Source of the DNA: Bacteroidota bacterium
GTDB lineage: Bacteria; Bacteroidota; Ignavibacteria; Tepidaquicellales; Tepidaquicellaceae
Assembly: GCA_018266845.1 (NCBI GenBank)
Contig: JAFDZO010000031.1
Location: 1 to 49,617 of the forward strand
DNA: 49,617 nucleotides
Direction of reading: 5' to 3'
A model generated the notes under the pieces. The model did not search any database. It saw nothing but the letters and a program-made list of their open reading frames with translations, and was not told the DNA's origin. Numbering within the stretch: the stretch's first letter is position 1; every line of letters starts with the position of its first letter. Below are positions 48,746 to 49,617 of this stretch, piece after piece. The translations under genes and the position numbers were made by a program.

Positions 48746-49617
48746 GTGCAGGAACATTCACCTTCGGAAATATCATCTCTTCTTAAAAAATTAGAAACGT
48801 CGGAAGGCGCGGAAAAAATAGACCTGCTAAACTCCATAGCCTCGCATTATCTTGAAAAAGACAACAGGCTTTCCATTCAATATTCTTCGGAGGCAAATCA
48901 GTTAGCGCAAAAATCAAATGATCTGAAAGGACAGGCAGAATCTCTTTTATGTCTTGGGAAAGCCGGATATTTCAGCTTGGATTTTATAGGCGCTATAGAA
49001 AACCTCGCCGACGCTGCATATATTTATGAAGCGCTTGGCGATAAAAAGAATGTTGTATCCGCTTTGACATATACGGGAATGTCTCAGTTTTCATTGGGTG
49101 ATAATACAAGAGCTTTGGATTCTTTTTTTCAGGCACTGAAGCTCGGCAGAGAAGCGCATGAAAATGAAAGTGAAAGAGTAGTTCTTATGCAAATCGGCTT
49201 GGTTTATTTATCCAACAGGGAAACAGAGCTTGCTTTGGAATACATGAATAAATCCTATGAACTAATTTTGCCTAACGGAAATACGCGCGAGCTTGCAAGT
49301 ATAACGGGAAATATGGGAAATATTTATTTGCAGCTGAGGGATTTTCAGAAAACTATGGAGTGTTATTTAAAGTGCAAAGAAATTTTTGAAGAACTTAGAA
49401 GACCCTTGGAAATAGGAAGAGCATACCTGAATATCGGCGTAACGCTGGCAACATTCGGCAAGTTCCACGAAGGGCTTGAGTATGCCGAAAAGTGTCTGGA
49501 AACTTTTACGAAACTTGACCGCAAGGATTTAATCTGCAATACTGTTTCCACCATCGGCTCAATTTATTGCGATTTAAAAGATAATGCTAAAGCGCTGGAA
49601 TATATTTTAAAAGCGCT
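48746..49617 (+). CDS. Cytoplasmic TPR-histidine kinase, array member 3 (partial, runs off the window)
   Basis: An open frame continues to the last base of the window: 290 complete codons, no stop. The start is GTG 48746; a TAA lies two codons upstream in frame, so no earlier start is possible. The N-terminus (EHSPSEISSLLKKLETSEGA) aligns closely with member 1 (PPEISDLQSRLDTSEGAER), and TPRs follow (ALTYTGMSQFSLGDNTRAL, then LASITGNMGNIYLQLRDFQK). Only the TPR half is in view; the kinase half is inferred from homology with its two neighbours. It lies 33 bp after member 2. Confidence 0.82.
   Translation, partial: MQEHSPSEISSLLKKLETSEGAEKIDLLNSIASHYLEKDNRLSIQYSSEANQLAQKSNDLKGQAESLLCLGKAGYFSLDFIGAIENLADAAYIYEALGDKKNVVSALTYTGMSQFSLGDNTRALDSFFQALKLGREAHENESERVVLMQIGLVYLSNRETELALEYMNKSYELILPNGNTRELASITGNMGNIYLQLRDFQKTMECYLKCKEIFEELRRPLEIGRAYLNIGVTLATFGKFHEGLEYAEKCLETFTKLDRKDLICNTVSTIGSIYCDLKDNAKALEYILKA

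Overview
The window looks like chromosomal DNA of an AT-rich, Gram-negative member of the Bacteroidota/Chlorobi group, most likely Ignavibacteria. Five proteins end in a type IX secretion (T9SS) sorting domain of the NYPNPFNP kind typical of that group. There is also an LPS-heptose epimerase (HldD) and predicted outer-membrane barrels. Few genes have Shine-Dalgarno sequences. I see no insertion sequence, integrase, phage module or CRISPR array. The taxonomic call is inference from protein style, not from a marker search.

Layout. (1) 1-2.9 kb: tRNA-Glu, then a TrmB-type regulator translationally coupled to a secreted T9SS protein, with a large inverted repeat just upstream of the regulator, and an NTF2-like protein. 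(2) 2.9-6.5 kb: uvrA and a 680-bp spacer carrying a terminator and clustered ATGTTAC repeats. (3) 6.5-11.4 kb: a predicted outer-membrane protein and three tandem paralogous T9SS-exported BNR/propeller proteins. (4) 11.4-18.2 kb, minus strand: a xanthine dehydrogenase operon (xdhA, xdhB, xdhC), a 56-aa small gene, a MOSC protein and a multi-pass membrane protein. (5) 18.4-22.6 kb: two paralogous metzincin-like metalloproteases fused to a C-terminal propeller-like repeat domain, lacking both a signal peptide and a T9SS tail. (6) 22.7-26.6 kb: small housekeeping or accessory genes (DUF4406, serine hydrolase, VOC, zinc ribbon, outer-membrane barrel, DinB). (7) 26.6-35.6 kb, minus strand: a TPR histidine kinase, a secreted PPAD-like peptidylarginine deiminase, and a usp-polA-nudix-hldD cluster. 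(8) 36.3-44.1 kb: a candidate exopolysaccharide locus with a BcsB-like periplasmic subunit, a REC-PAS-histidine kinase, a REC protein, a GT2 synthase with an N-terminal type II secretion E-type (MshEN-like) domain, and a GH26 hydrolase. (9) 44.2-49.6 kb: a P-loop protein, then three tandem TPR-coiled-coil-histidine kinases, the last cut by the window edge.

How the parts fit. The most system-like stretch is 36.3-49.6 kb. A membrane polysaccharide synthase, a BcsB partner and a secreted glycosidase are interleaved with phosphorelay proteins and followed by an array of cytoplasmic TPR kinases. This suggests polymer production governed by phosphorelay rather than by the PilZ domain of canonical BcsA. 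The xanthine dehydrogenase operon is a self-contained molybdoenzyme unit with its chaperone. The T9SS cargo proteins (five here, including the deiminase) imply a T9SS encoded elsewhere.
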